Source: Branchiostoma floridae (lineage: Eukaryota > Chordata > Leptocardii > Amphioxiformes > Branchiostomatidae). Taken from it: 64,000 nucleotides of DNA. Within the stretch, counting starts at the first letter, position 1. The number at the start of each line of letters is the position of its first letter. Position numbers and translations under genes: made by a program. The stretch is from the NCBI RefSeq assembly GCF_000003815.2, contig NC_049984.1:6716715-6780714 (forward strand), read 5' to 3'. The notes below the pieces were generated by a model. That model saw only the letters and a program-made list of their open reading frames with translations, was not told the DNA's origin and searched no databases. Below are positions 20,801 to 34,639 of the stretch, one piece after another.

Positions 20801-23800
20801 TGTCAGAGTGAAGAGACCTTTGTTACAGGTTTATAGAAGACTGGACTCCGCGCATACTTCGCTCCACCTTCCCAACAAAACAGACATTTTTTTTGCATTA
20901 CTAATGAATGAACCTGCTTGAAAAGGGTTCATTGTACCAGAACCACAAAGCAGCAGGACTTGGAGAGGCCTTCGCTCTGAAAACATACATTCCTCAGACT
21001 AGATAATCATACCTTACACGTAGGCTAATGATAACCTATACTTTCCCTCTGTAACATCTTAAGAAGACAACAGACAAAAGTACAAATTGCTTTTCAGCGA
21101 CGGTTGCATAGCTCGAAATACTCACTTGCGTACTGCCGAACAATTTTTGTCATTGCAGACTGATATCAACAATTTGTTTAAGTATGACTTTTAAGTTTAA
21201 GTATAAAAATACAATCAAATATTGCAAAGAACATCAAGTATTTGAAGCTGGCTTGCTAACTCAACAGGACATCCCGGATAAAACTAGTTTCTGTTATCTG
21301 TGATCCCCAATTGCAGATATGCAACACTTCAAAATGATTCTCTTCTCTTAAAACATTCTTTCATATAACACATTACCAATTTAGCACAGTTAAGAATACA
21401 TATTGAAAATTGTGAAAAGCTAAATCTTGAATCTCCTAAGGTTCGTTCTTCAAAATGTAGTGGTTCCTTCTAAAATAATCTGTGGGAAGCTTTCCTCAAA
21501 CACTGCATGATAATAAATGTTCGGGTTTTACCAAACAAAGCCTTGTTACTCCGTCAGGAATGTGGGCAAACTTAAACACAGGATCAAGATGTTTACAATC
21601 AAGACTTTAAGTTTGTCCTCAGACAGACCGAAGTTCTTTGTTTTCCTCACCTTTCCTGTCGGACAGGTATGTCTGAGATCTACCTGTCCCACCTACGTGT
21701 TTTCACCTGTCACAGTGTACCAGTTGAACTAAAGAACATTGCACAGCCACCTATATAAGAAAGAAGTAAGTTATATGCTCACCAAGGAAAGTGCTGGAGC
21801 TTAAAAAACAGAAGATATGTATGGAGTCCAACTTAGAAACAGATTATAGCACAAAAGCTGACAAAATTTTTTTAAATGGAATGTATGCCACAATTTCTAC
21901 TAGTTACCTTTCAAACAGTTACATCCAGCTTCGCTCGTAGACTTTTTAGTTGCAGTCGGGGATTTATTTTTTAGGGAAGCTGATTTGCAATTTATAACAC
22001 AGGCCTGGCTCTCAAATGCTGAGGGATGTTTGATGCCGACACCAGAAGTACCGTGTTACAATGCAATAGCCTAGGCTTTGTTCTAGCATTGTTTCAAGAA
22101 AACCAGAACTGTTCCTCCTAGCAAATGTCATTGTCAAAAGCTATCATATCTTTACAGAAATAGACCATATTCAGCACTGTCTACACTTTCATACAATTAC
22201 AAGGCAAGGTTCTACATCTCTAGATCAAGGTTCCAAGAAATTCATCTGTTGTTCTCAACTATCACACACCCCCACATGTACTTTTTATGTTTCTCTTTCC
22301 CACACCATAATTTTTTTCCTGGAAAAACCCTCTTCGAGGCCTTGGATGTCCTGACGAGCTTACATCTCAAAGAACTGTGACTTCTGACCTATCATTGGGT
22401 TTAAAAAAGCCACGTAATTCAAAACTGTCGAGATCATTGAATCGAGCCGATAGCAATTAAAGGATCTATGTAGCAAATCCAATTTAGATTGGCTGAACTG
22501 CAGAACAAAGAACCTGACCAAAATAGCGAGGTCCTCTTCTGAATACAAACAATTTCTTCCTCCCATCGATGCTGAAAAAACTTTCGTGAAGCAATAAAAA
22601 AAAATCCCATATCATTTATTTCTGTCTTCCAAGAAACAAGACTCATTTTTGAATTGTACCATAAAAAACCTTGAATTATCAATTTCAGTCTTGCTTGGAA
22701 CATTAGTTATCATTTGACATTAATATTACAAAGAAATCATCAGACAATATAGGGGCATGAATAAATGCATTTGAACCAATCGCATCGCAGACAAAGGTCT
22801 AGGCCACATGTGTAAATTGTCAGGCTTTTTCTTAATTGCGAGGAGATTGACGGAACTGGTAGCCTGACCTTACGGTATTTATCGTCCACACTTAAAAATT
22901 CTATTAACCCAGGACGGGTCACCATGTGTGGAGAGGAGCATCCTCACTTTTCCAGACATACATCATCCACAGACACCCAACTGTCCACACAAGATCAAAA
23001 CTCGTTCTTATTGTTTATCTATTATATTCTTCGTTAATCAATTCTACACAGCATCCTTACCATCCATATTTCCTATAATTCCTATTAATTTTTTTGCTGA
23101 CAACTGTTTGAAATATCTCCGTCACCATTTTCCTACTGCAAGATTTTCATTTCAAAATATCATCCCTTCCACCCCTATAACCCAGTCCCTTTTGGTACGT
23201 CCCCAGAGGCCGGTCCTGTGTATAATAAGAGGAAGCATAAGTGAAGTCATGTGATCTCTAATCAGATTTTAACATGCAATCCTATGTCCCAAACGTATTC
23301 TCATTTTGTAATTACTAAAGTAGCCTTTTAAAATCATTTTGTGCACAGAATTGCAAGTTCATTCCGTCATCGAACTTCACCACATATTTTACACCCATCA
23401 TTTCTCTTCTGTAAGTGACAAAACTTAAGTTACTCCTTGCCAAAAAACAAAATATCTATCTTAAAGACAAAGCTGTGTAAATTGTGGGGATGTAATCTCA
23501 AAATAGATCTTGGAAGTAAATTGTACAAGGCCATTAACTATTCAGTCTGTCCCATTTCCACAGACAGCAAACTGTAGTGGGGTAATCAGAAATTATGATT
23601 GTCCCTCTAACATCTCCTCCCAAATGAAATTTCAAGCTTATAACTTTCCTCTTACACAATACCTGCCTCAAAATACTATATTCCCTCAAAATCTCCTTGG
23701 AGATTTCTTTGAAGCAAAAGTTTCCAAATATGTTACAAAAAAAAGGAAGGCTGTAAATATGCTATCATCTCTCCTAACGTCTGCTTGGAGCTTTCTGAGA

Positions 23801-23839
23801 GCCCGGGTTTCCCAAACATTCAACCAAATCTTCCTCGTT

Positions 23840-23945
23840 TCGAAAGATCTCAAGTTGTCTGGAAAGGTCTCAAGATTTTCTAAAAAGATCTCAAGATTGT
23901 CTCAAAAAGTCTTGAGGCTTACCACAAAATCTCGAGATTTCTCCA
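23840..23945. repeat. 21-bp minisatellite
   Basis: About five diverged units of a (G)TCTCAAGAT-containing sequence, about 21 bp each. The last units vary (TCTTGAGGC, TCTCGAGAT). Confidence 0.65.
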
Positions 23946-24979
23946 TTTTCAATGAGCCGTGAAGACCCCTTCTGGGAGTCATTATGATCTGTTGTGTAAC
24001 AGAGAGGGTTTTCTCAAAATATCAGATATGTACCTTTAAGCTGTAAACGGTCATAAGCATTAGTCCAAAGTGCTCTGCTCAGTCCAATAATAATCTGGAT
24101 AGCAGTTGAACCGTCTGACCGTTTCCAAAACCATATCCAGTTGCTTGAGTAACTACTTTTTGGTGTATCTTATTACCTGGATGTCTAACCTACATCGACT
24201 GCAATGATAATCTTCTTCCCAACATCTGCTTGTAGATCAGTGAGAGTATACATTTGTTCCAGCAGCCCTCTCCAGCTGGTTACCTTCTATCCCCAGTAGG
24301 GAGCTGGGAGGGAGAAAGATCCCTTCCCAGGGGAGCTGCCTCACCTGCACTATTAAAAATTCTAAGATCCTAAACCTGTTCCCATTGTCCTTGCTGTTAG
24401 AGCTTTCACCATGCAATCAGTGTGCTTTTAAACCACAGCGCTAAACAAAGGAGGATGCTCCTGTGGTGACTCTATGTGGTTTCCTCACTTTTATCAGCAC
24501 CAACGTTTCCGCAGTTGCTCTGCTGTTCCTTTCTTCATGGCCATATAGTCACATTTGGGACTGGATCCTTGTTGCTGTCACAAAGAGGCAAGGAGAAGTA
24601 GTCACCTTCATCATGAAGTTCATGAAAACATGATACTTCTAGTGATAATTGAGCCACAATACGACAAGGAGAAAATTTGACATCCTGAAAATGTTGTTAG
24701 AGAGAAAAATAAGGATTTGTTCCCGAGAAAACTACTATATAAACATTGAATTGATTTACCAACCTGAATGAAACTATTTACGGATGCGAGGCATACTTTA
24801 TTGAGGAGAATAGAGGGACCTTGGAGGGACGAAAGGAACCTGAACAAGGTCAATAGCTTACACATGTGGAACTGCCCTAAACCCTGACCCCTCCCCTGGC
24901 CTGCACATGGACTCACCCGCCTCCCTGTGTGTTGACACAGCAGGGTGGTCATACATCATATTTACAGTAATACGCTTGT

Positions 24980-25490
24980 TTCTGGGCAAATATGAGCAAG
25001 TTTTGATGTGGCTATAGCTTTGTTTTTGTATTACGTCTCACAACTGTGTTGAGAAGTAAAGATTATACAGGTTGTCAAATATGAAGCTAAAGCTTAATGT
25101 TAAAGAATGAAAGAACAATCTGACTGAGATATGTCTGCCATTGTTTTTACCCAAATATGAGCAACTTTTGATGTGGTTTAGATCTGGTTTTTTTGTATTA
25201 CGACTCACTATTGTGCCAAGAAGTTGAGATTATACTGGTTATCAAATATGAAGCTTAATGTTGCAGATAGTAAGAACAGTCTGACTGAGAGATATCTGCC
25301 ATTGTTTCTATCCAAATATGATCTTGTTTGAATGTGTATATTTCTGTGATTTTAGTACATGTTTCACCTGAGTCAAGTTGTTGTATCCTTACTTGAACTT
25401 GGCAAGGGTTCTTCATCAGGGAAACAGTAAGACAAGATAGCAAGCTAACATTCCCTACGTTCCTATGCAAATATGAGCCAGTTTAATGCT
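24980..25490. repeat. Tandem array, 4 units of about 160 bp
   Basis: CAAATATGAGC-type anchors lie at 24987, 25152, 25313 and 25468 (periods 165, 161 and 155). The first two units also share TTTTGATGTGG, TTGTATTACG, GATTATAC(A/T)GGTT and CTGACTGAGA. Confidence 0.8.
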
Positions 25491-28385
25491 CTTACAGTTG
25501 TATTCTGTATCTTGTATTACCTGCGTCAAGGATTTTCTTTTCTTCACCTGCCAATGTTCAAGTGGACCGTCTGCGACCTTCCTCAGGACAAAACCTGACT
25601 CTATGTCATACTACAGACAGACCATAGACTTGAGAAAAGACAGCCCTGCCCAAAAACGTAGGGTGCAGAAATGTCGCGCTCAAAGGAAGGTGTAAGAAAG
25701 ACAATCCCAGCTGAAGACAAAGGAGGACGTGCTACAAATAGGTCATATTTACCCCCATTGTGTGGTCTCAACATGCTGCAAATGCCAAGAAGCGTAGAGC
25801 CAAGGCCGCCACTCGTAACGCATGCACGGATCAAAGTAAGGTGGCGAGTTTGCAAATGTTATACGATATCGCAGAAAAAACGGAGGATTTCCGACAGAAG
25901 GATCGGTCGAGGAGCAGAGAATATCGACCCTCATCTTTCGAGGAAAAGGGGAAATCCAGAAGATGGAAATCGCTAATACAGCAAAAATGCTGGACGTATA
26001 CGTCTAGAAATTTAATACGACTCAAATTCCTGCTACACACGTAAAAAAAACGCAAGTTCCGCGACTTTGAAGGAGGGCAAGGGGACATAAACACAAGGCA
26101 GCCAGAGCCAGGCCAGTGAAAGTATTAGAAGACACTTGGCAAAACAAACTGAGGGAAACACAAACAAAGAGGCGCAAGCCAAACAAACCATGGCCCAGGT
26201 CTGGGGCAAGGAACCCTCGCACATAACACCTAACAACTGCCTTCCTCATTCCTGTCGCAGGAGACGGACTAGCAGCCATGCTGGCGTGATGAACGTACTG
26301 AGATTAAGAGCTTGGGTGCCGTGGTAACGCTAGAATATTATGGATAATCAGGTGTATCTGAGCGATCCCTTTTTATATACAGCCTGACTGCAGCAGATCT
26401 GCCGACCTGTTGACAGAAGTTTCCCACCCCTGCTCGACAACAAAACCCGCTCAGTCCTGCCCCAACACATCTGGAGTAGAGATGGAGGTTGCACAGCCTC
26501 CTTGGGCAACCACGTTTCGTTTTGAGGCAACCTGTTTGCAACTACATGTTGTCCTGAGAGCAATGCGTACCTTTTGTCAAAATCAAAAATAAAATACCAG
26601 TTTCTAAGTGTTAGGGGGACATTATATTATTCTTATTATTAGGGACTAGGTAGGTAGGTATATTATTCTTCTCTTAGTTAATACTGGCACTTTGACTGTA
26701 CTGTATATGGTACCAGATTTTGTTATGCATCAGTTATTGTTTTACATACACAAATGACGTATTGTTTCAAGTCATTTCCATACATTTGCATTATGATGTC
26801 TGGCAACAGAAAAAATGTTCCATAACGTAATATCAATCATTCTGATATAGATCTCATAGATGACTGGAAGTCAAAACCACAAGAAGAAGAACTGGACAAC
26901 CTTCACATTTTCACAGGTTGGCCATTGCACAACCACCACTTAAAAGTATTGCAAACCCTACCTTCACCGAATAAATATAAAAAACAATCAGATAACCAAC
27001 ACACAATACCTCGGAATTCCTCCCGCTCAAAATTATCCACTACCACATATTTACCAAACATCCTCAGCGATCGAGTTGTTTACACAACGGCTATATTCAC
27101 AACATCCTATTAAAGGATCTGGCCATACTACGCCTCCGCGTTCAGGTGTACGTGCTCTATTGTTTGCGCACATCTAACGAAAAACGCTGTGTGCTTGTCT
27201 CGGTGTGGTAATTGAATAGATAATGGATTATAATTGGGTACATCCTGTTGTGAGTCTCCCCTCCCAACACTGCTGCCTTCATCCTCGCTAATGAAATAAA
27301 AATCCGCCTGACTGCTTTCCCCATGTGAGCTTCCGACGACTGCAGGATTCCTTCCTCACTTCACGCTGAGATTTCATTTCGCAGAATTAAATATGTATCC
27401 AGGACTCGAAATCCGTTTGGGAAATATGTACCCTGTTGCAAACCTAACCTAAAAATTCAGCTATGCAGAAAAGATTTTATATGGACTATCCACAAGGTAA
27501 CTATTTCTAAATTTTTGAAAACTAATGCAACAAAGGTCAGTCATCATGGATAATACCAACACAGATTAGTATTTCTTTACACTTGATAAAATGATTGTCA
27601 AAAATTTTCTGTATACTAGCGTACATTAGTATTTAACCCTACAGATATATCTAGGCACACCATCAAACCCACAGTCAAATATCGTCAGTCAAATACAATC
27701 GTACAGCTCCAACTTTGGGTGCATGATATGGAATATGTGTACCTCCAGTATTTCGAGGCCTGTGTATCAGTCCCTTTTTCTCTTCACAGTCAGTAGCCGC
27801 CCAATTTCCTATCAGCTGAGATATTTTCTAAGAAGTAATTGTCTCCACAGTGTATTCTTTGATTGTTTTTTCTTCATAAAGGTCTGCTCCGTACAAAACA
27901 GTTATTATGTAAACAACTATGTGCATGTTTAAAACAACATAGTAGTAGAGCCATTATAAACAGCGATAATGCTATTTTTGGATATCTTCGCACTATGTTA
28001 CAACCACAGAAAGCTGTATATAACTTTTGACATTTTGTGATATATCCAGATATGTTTCACGATAAACACACATAGATATATGATGTTCTTCCCGTATGCT
28101 TTAAACATTGCTCAACTTACAAGATACGCGATAACTTTATCGTTGAAGTTAAAAACTGGAAAAAAAATATTTGCATGGCACAAAAAAAGACCATAGAATA
28201 CCTACGAAATAGGAACAAGTACAGGAATAGATGTGTGATACCACCCACATACGTACTTGTGAAATATTGTGTATGATTACCTAACACTGACATCTTCTGG
28301 ATACACCATATCAACCAGCATATCATTATCACCTATGTGATGATTGTGGACTGAAATAAAACATGCAACACAATCTGCAATGCTT

Positions 28386-28497
28386 ACATATAAATGTACA
28401 CACACACACAGATATAAATACACATGCATACCCTCAGACACACACATACACACACAAAGGCACACACACACAGACACACACACACACACACATTTGT
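28386..28497 (+). repeat. (CA)n-rich simple sequence
   Basis: Interrupted CACA runs over about 110 bp. Confidence 0.9.
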
Positions 28498-28925
28498 AAC
28501 ACACTGTCAGGTAATATAGCTTACTTTCCTTTGCATATAATGCCCAATATCATTCAGGAGGTATATACACTACATTTGAGTACAATAACCCTATACAGAT
28601 ATTGAATACTGCAATATAAACAGACCATCGCCTATATTGACCATCAGACACAGATATACCCTATCACGTTACCACGATATCTCATAGTTCCATGTTAATT
28701 GTTTCGTTACTAAGCACTTGTGGGAGGATGGGGGTTCCTCTAATTTCTTCTCTCAGCCAAAATTAAATCTGTCCTCTACATTCAGTTTTCATCGCTTCAC
28801 TCCAATTAGAGGGCTCTCAAAATGCGGCGTCTATTCCAGTGGACAACAGCTATCAGAACATAACGGGCCGGTTTTCGCCGAGCGAGTGACGACAGATTCC
28901 GCACAATCATCGCTCCAAAGAAAAG

Positions 28926-29258
28926 CAGGGCTCGAAATAGTTTTTTCTGCATACCTGCACCGGTGCAGGTAACATTGAAAATTACCTGCACCAGGCAAAT
29001 TTTACCTGCACCACTCTGAATTTAGAAAGTATGGATCATACTAAAATTGTTCAGGAACCATTGCTATTTTTTTCTTTTATACTTTATTGGTGGTAACAGC
29101 CAATGCAGCTAAGAACAATCCATATACACCTACATCATAGGACATTTATGTATAAAACCCAGTACACATGGACCGGTGCAGGTAGACACCAGAAATACCT
29201 GCACAGCTCCATTTTTACCTGCACTAACCTGCATATGCAGGTGGTATTTCGAGCCCTG
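28926..29258. mobile_element. hAT-like MITE (333 bp)
   Basis: It has perfect 14-bp terminal inverted repeats, CAGGGCTCGAAATA at the left and TATTTCGAGCCCTG at the right. Reiterated subterminal palindromic motifs of the ACCTGCAC / GTGCAGGT type occur near both ends. CAGGG termini and short subterminal repeats are typical of hAT-superfamily non-autonomous elements. An expected 8-bp target duplication is not visible (AAGAAAAG versus AATGGGAA). There is no coding capacity. Confidence 0.75.
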
Positions 29259-31245
29259 AATGGGAAACACCGGCTAACGTCACTTTAGAGCCTCTATCGA
29301 CCGGTCAGAGTGTAGAAAGGCTGTGTGAGTTGCTGGTAACATGCCTATCACTGTGATCATCGAGTCCTCAGCTTAGGTTGCCTGTTATCTACAGGCCCTA
29401 ATACACTCTCCTGGACTGGGCCACAGTTCTGGATACTATCATACTGACTGTACTTACTACAGCAGAGGGAGGAAAACGACTGTCGGATTAGAGGTGCTTC
29501 TGATGCAGTTTTGTTGTCTGCTTTTATTGTGTATGACATATGATGTTGTGGTGCCCTGACTCACATGTGGAAGACGGTTCCAGGTCTGGATAATGACCAG
29601 AATGATTATACAACCGGACTATATGAATGTTGGTCATCTTCAAAATTAAAAGAACAAAACAAAAAACAATAATATTGATAAAATTGATAACACTATTAAC
29701 AGAAAAAAAATGGTAGATCATACTAGATGTAACCATTTTTGCCACATTTTTTGCCAACTCCCTAAAGTATGACTATTGTTGATCACTTTCAACATACCTT
29801 TTTCAGCCTCCCTTTTTGCCAGCCTTTCCGACAAGTCATCAGTGCAAATGTTGGTTTTAAACATTCGTTTGTAATAAGCAATGGCTGGTTTCCGGCACAA
29901 TTGGAAGGTCAAAGAATTTTCAAAAATGGACAACTTCGATTACTTTTTTTACATACTAGACATTTCATTTGTCTGGAGGTCGTCATGTTTTTATGTGCTA
30001 ATTGTCTGTAGACAAATCAAAATTCAAAAAAGTGATTTTGAAAATGTACATTGCCCACACACATGCCATTCCAAACCTCAGTTTCCTATTGGCCTGTTTC
30101 CTAGTGACCACACTCACAGACCACAATAACATGAACAATAGTTATCAGTGCGCCCATTCCCCTATGCTTATAGTTTCCACTATAAAAAGTATAAAGGATT
30201 ATAAACAAATGGTAAGAAAAAAAATTCATTCATTCTCTTGCATGGGGAGAGGGGTATTGGTGGTCTGTGATGATGAAAAGAGCAGAAGTAACTTTTGAGT
30301 ATATTCTCTTCAAATTGCATGCTATGACATCTTTGATAGTTCCATTTTGGGACGACATTTTACTATTCTTTATAGAGTGCTATTTCTGGGCTGGGAGTAG
30401 TGTACTTGACCCATTTGGTACAGCTATATGTGACTGTAAAACAGGGAGTAAAACATGTCTTTAGAGCAAGCCTTCATAACGTAACTATGGAATGATGCGG
30501 ACTGTCCTCTTCCTTAGTTCTATCAATCTCTTTTCAGCTTTACTGCCATTCAAGTTCAGTGCCCATTTACCAGTTTTAAATGCCAGAAATCCCTATGCTA
30601 GGTTTCCTGGACATAGTACTCTTCCTGCCCATAACCGTGTTCAATGTGCTATATTCGGGCAAATGGCAGCATCGTACTTGACCCTGTTTTATGACAGTTG
30701 CAGTAAAAGACGCAGTGAGCCATGTTCACACAGGAAACCCTATTCTTACATCTGAATTACATTGTAGATTGCAGTTTTTCACACATTTCATCCTATCAAT
30801 TTTTTCTGAGGACAGATCTTTACATTTTGCAACTGATCAATGATGGTGAATTTGCTGTAGAAACTTCAAAATCGTTATATTCCAAGATACGTGATTTTGT
30901 TGACTGTACCCTTCCACCTTTCGGCCTGTCAGGTTTCTGCTGTTTTTGTTTTATAGCGTGTCAAAGTCGGCCATTGTACAGTCATTATCCCTGTTAATCC
31001 TAACATCCGGTATAGCAGACACTGCCATCCTCTTCACCAGGCTAGATGTCACATCAACAGAGTTTAATCCAACGATAGAAAAGGAGCGCAAAGAGGGCAA
31101 CTCTCTCCATATTCCGGATCTCATTAATACCAGGAAAAGGTCAGTAGAAACAAAAGTCCTGGTACACCCTGACCATTCTCATGACCTCTGACACGGACAA
31201 GGCTATGTCGCACACTGAGGGGATTGTTTCCTACTGACCAACGCC

Positions 31246-31380
31246 ACACAAACATGGCCGCCCCCATGGCCAGGGTCACGACCTCCCACTCCACTCAAAC
31301 ATGGCCGCCCCCATGGCCAGGGTCATGACCTCATGCACCACACAAACATGGCCGCCCCCACGGTCAGGGTCGCGGCCTTT
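31246..31380. repeat. 47-bp minisatellite, 3 units
   Basis: AACATGGCCGCC starts at 31251, 31298 and 31345. Each is followed by CCCA(T/C)GG(C/T)CAGGGTC and a GACC/GGCC segment. The period is exactly 47 bp. Confidence 0.9.
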
Positions 31381-32820
31381 GGCAAAGATGTCCAGTGGAG
31401 ACAAGTTCTTACCTTCCCCTTTAACACTATATCCTGATTACCAAGCCTTGTTCTAATCAAACCTGACCCTGGCACACCCAAGTGACAGCGTCCCATTGAT
31501 GCTGTAAACACAAAGAAATAAGGAGGTGACCCTTACTGTAAGGGTCATGACCTTCCACCCAGACATCAAACTGATATAAGTTTGTTCCCTTTTTTGTTGT
31601 AACCACCTTACATCATACATGTCAAGCTTAGACGGTATGGACGCAGTCAATTTTGAAAGCCCTTCCCATATTTATTATCAACAAGTCATAACTGACAGAA
31701 AAGCCAATGTCATCAGCCTCTGTGTGAGGAAGGTGCCCTTGAACTTCTCTCACCTATCCAGCTGATCTGTTGCTAGGCAACCTACAACACACATATATAT
31801 ATATACAAACTAGGACTTATGGGTACACTAGAATACCCAGGGATATGGCTTTTTTCATTTGTAACTAAACCACCAACCAAACCCATAGGCTCTAAACCAT
31901 CATCATTATCATCATTATGGAGTCTGCAAGCATTTCTAATCAGTTCCAGATGATCAATAAAAAAATCAAATTTTTCATGCAAGTTTGTCAAACATTAAAC
32001 CTATATGATAACATAACATTACAGTAGATCTATATTTATGCAACAACATTTTGCAATAAATCCCATAATAGTAGCCCTGCCACGAGGGAGACCAAGTACC
32101 ACAAACTGGAATAAAGCATGTTTTTTTCTATAATTATAACAAAAAGGTGACATGTTGTGGTTCCAAAATGGTGCATCCTTGATACGAAATCTGCAAAAAG
32201 ATTTTCCAAACCAGTGACCAGTCATCTAATGTGCCAAATGAGTGATAAAAACACACAAAAATTGATGTGTTCTAGTTAGGAATTAAGTAGGCAAGGACAG
32301 CTGTGACTACTGACACTACTGACAGATTACCAAATCACCAAGGTTCACAACTTGGAAGGAAAACTTCCTAATAGCAGATTATAGCACACACATGACAACA
32401 CACCGCACTATCTCTTTTCAAGTGCGTTTAACCATTCTGTGGGGGAAGCAGAAATAGGTTATCACACCATGTCAACACAAGCGGAAATTACACCTTAAAA
32501 TATTCATTATCTTTGTGCAAAACCACCAGCAGAGCAGTGAAGCGATCTCTATACCTTCTTTCCCTTCCCAATTTCTTGCCTTCGCAAAGAGCCTTCGGGC
32601 AGAAACATGTAATAAAGTTCCTCAAAACATATTATTTTGTTATCAACGAAACACAGGCCGAATCTATGCACCCGAAAAAAGGGACAATTTCAGACTCTAC
32701 CACTAGTATCAGGCATAACAGAAAGGGTTCGTCAACTCACGTGGCAAACTTTTAAATAATGCCAGCAGTCTGGGACTGGTCTGGGTGTTTCAGTCCCACA
32801 ACCCACCAGGAGCCCAGCAC

Positions 32821-32861
32821 AGGTCACAAAGGTCAACCCTTTGGAGCATGACCTCTGACCT
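32821..32861. promoter_or_regulatory. Nuclear-receptor-type half-site cluster (DR3 plus DR1)
   Basis: AGGTCA at 32821-32826 and 32830-32835 form a perfect direct repeat with 3-bp spacing. TGACCT at 32849-32854 and 32856-32861 form a direct repeat with 1-bp spacing on the other strand. AGGTCA direct repeats are the known recognition form for RXR-type receptor dimers. Function here is inferred. Confidence 0.4.
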
Positions 32862-34639
32862 ACTATTTCTCCACACCACAGAACAGCATGGGGCCCCTTG
32901 GTCCTTCCTCTCTAAACAATAGGTCGCAAAGAAGGGATAATTTCGTTCCCTGGTTATCAAACTAGAAAGGAATTTTTCATAGATATAGCTCAGTGTGATT
33001 CCAAGGGTTGCTATCTTCTCCTAACTTTAACCTAACCCTTGCTGTGACAGTCTTTGGGAACTAAATTCATATAGGATATGGATATTAGGCAGTATTAGCG
33101 AGAAGGTTAACTATTAAATAATTGCTGCCTGGCTACACATTTGCAGGGTCTTGTCTTGCTAAAGCTTGAGTTTATTTTGACAAGAATGGAAATACATCGG
33201 TGCAACCCAGGCTACCGCCTAGGTTGTATAAATAAAAATGAAAATACATGGAACCATTTATAATAAATCTGCATTCTTTTGATTTGAACATAATAACGAG
33301 CTATAAGCAATAGTATACATTTTCTTCATTCATTCTTTTTCTCTCTCTCAAAATGTAGACTTGAACAATTATTTTCCTATGTCTGACAACCAGGAAATAA
33401 CATTGGTACAGCCTAGGCAACATCCTACAAGATTACGATCAACTTCAGCATTACTACAACAGAAAAAGAGAGCCAAACTCACTGAATTCTGACTGACGAC
33501 GGCACTGTTGGAATAACTGGATCTTCTCAGAATGTCTGCCACTTCCTAGCTACCTCAAAATGGTGAAAGTATTTCTCTGGGAATGTCGGCCAACCATAAA
33601 CAGATGTTTTTGATAATTAGCCAGCAGAAAAATTACGAGCAAACAAAACACCTTGAAGTGCCTCAATTTTTCCCAGGCCTCTCTAATTATAATCTGCAAA
33701 AAATATTCAATATGGACACCAGCTTGCCACTTCCTATTATCTCAATCGTGGGGAGAGAAAATGAAGATAATAAATATGACCACTCAACACGTCTCCACAC
33801 AGCTGATGTTTATCCATAACTCTTGTTAAAAGTGCAAAACTATTTTCTGCATTTGTAAACCCAACTATTTTTACAACTGTTCAAGAGGGGTTAGGATAAA
33901 TTCCTGGCCACATTTAATCCTGATTCTGATCTCCAGTTTCATCAGAATGAAAGCTCAACTGTGATGGTTGGAAACATGATGAAAGTCTTTCCAACACAAG
34001 CAAGATCAACTTACCAAATTTTCAACTAAATCTTTGGGAGGATGACTGAAATACAACAGGAAAGTCAGTGGTGAGTTAACTTTGCTTGTGTTAGAGGGAC
34101 AGATTAGACCTTCTCCAGTTTCACTCACTGAACTGAAAAATCAACATGTAAACTCAGTTTTCAGAGTGTATCTTGCATTCATAATACACAGTTTCAGGGA
34201 GTAAATTAAGTCAAATACAAGTTTTGTTCACAGTCAGTTTGAAGAAAACTATTTTCTTGAATCTAAAATATTACTGCCTCAGAATTAAGGCATACCGTTG
34301 ATGTGGCATCATCAGAAACAAAGATCAGATCATCTCCACTTGAATGAAAGTAGAGTGGGGGGCTTGTACGTTAGGTACACAGAGTTTTACTGGAGTAGAT
34401 AGAGTGTGAGTCAAGTCTTCTTCAAACTGCTCTCTTTTCTTGATGTCTTCTTGCTAAATTGTTATCTCAAATGTCTAAGAAGTAAGGAAATAAATTGGTG
34501 TGGCCTTGGAAAGACAGATAAAACCTTCTCTGGTTACTGTGTTGTTGGTGTGGTGGACAGTTAGACAGGCCTGCTGACCCAAAACACCACCTGACCAGGA
34601 TCAGTGCAGGCTGACCCACAATCCAGTCTCAAACCCCCA

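Noticed and set aside
25671-26044. Basic, Arg/Lys/Ser-rich open frames of 94-101 codons
   Set aside because: Two overlapping frames are equally open, there is no recognisable domain, and no convincing splice or polyA context.
28277-28504. Cys-Val-rich frame of 75 codons
   Set aside because: It is the translation of a CA/GT repeat.
33993-34092. Imperfect inverted repeat (AACACAAGCAAGATCAACTT and its partner)
   Set aside because: Arms are short and mismatched, with no element ends or other copies seen.
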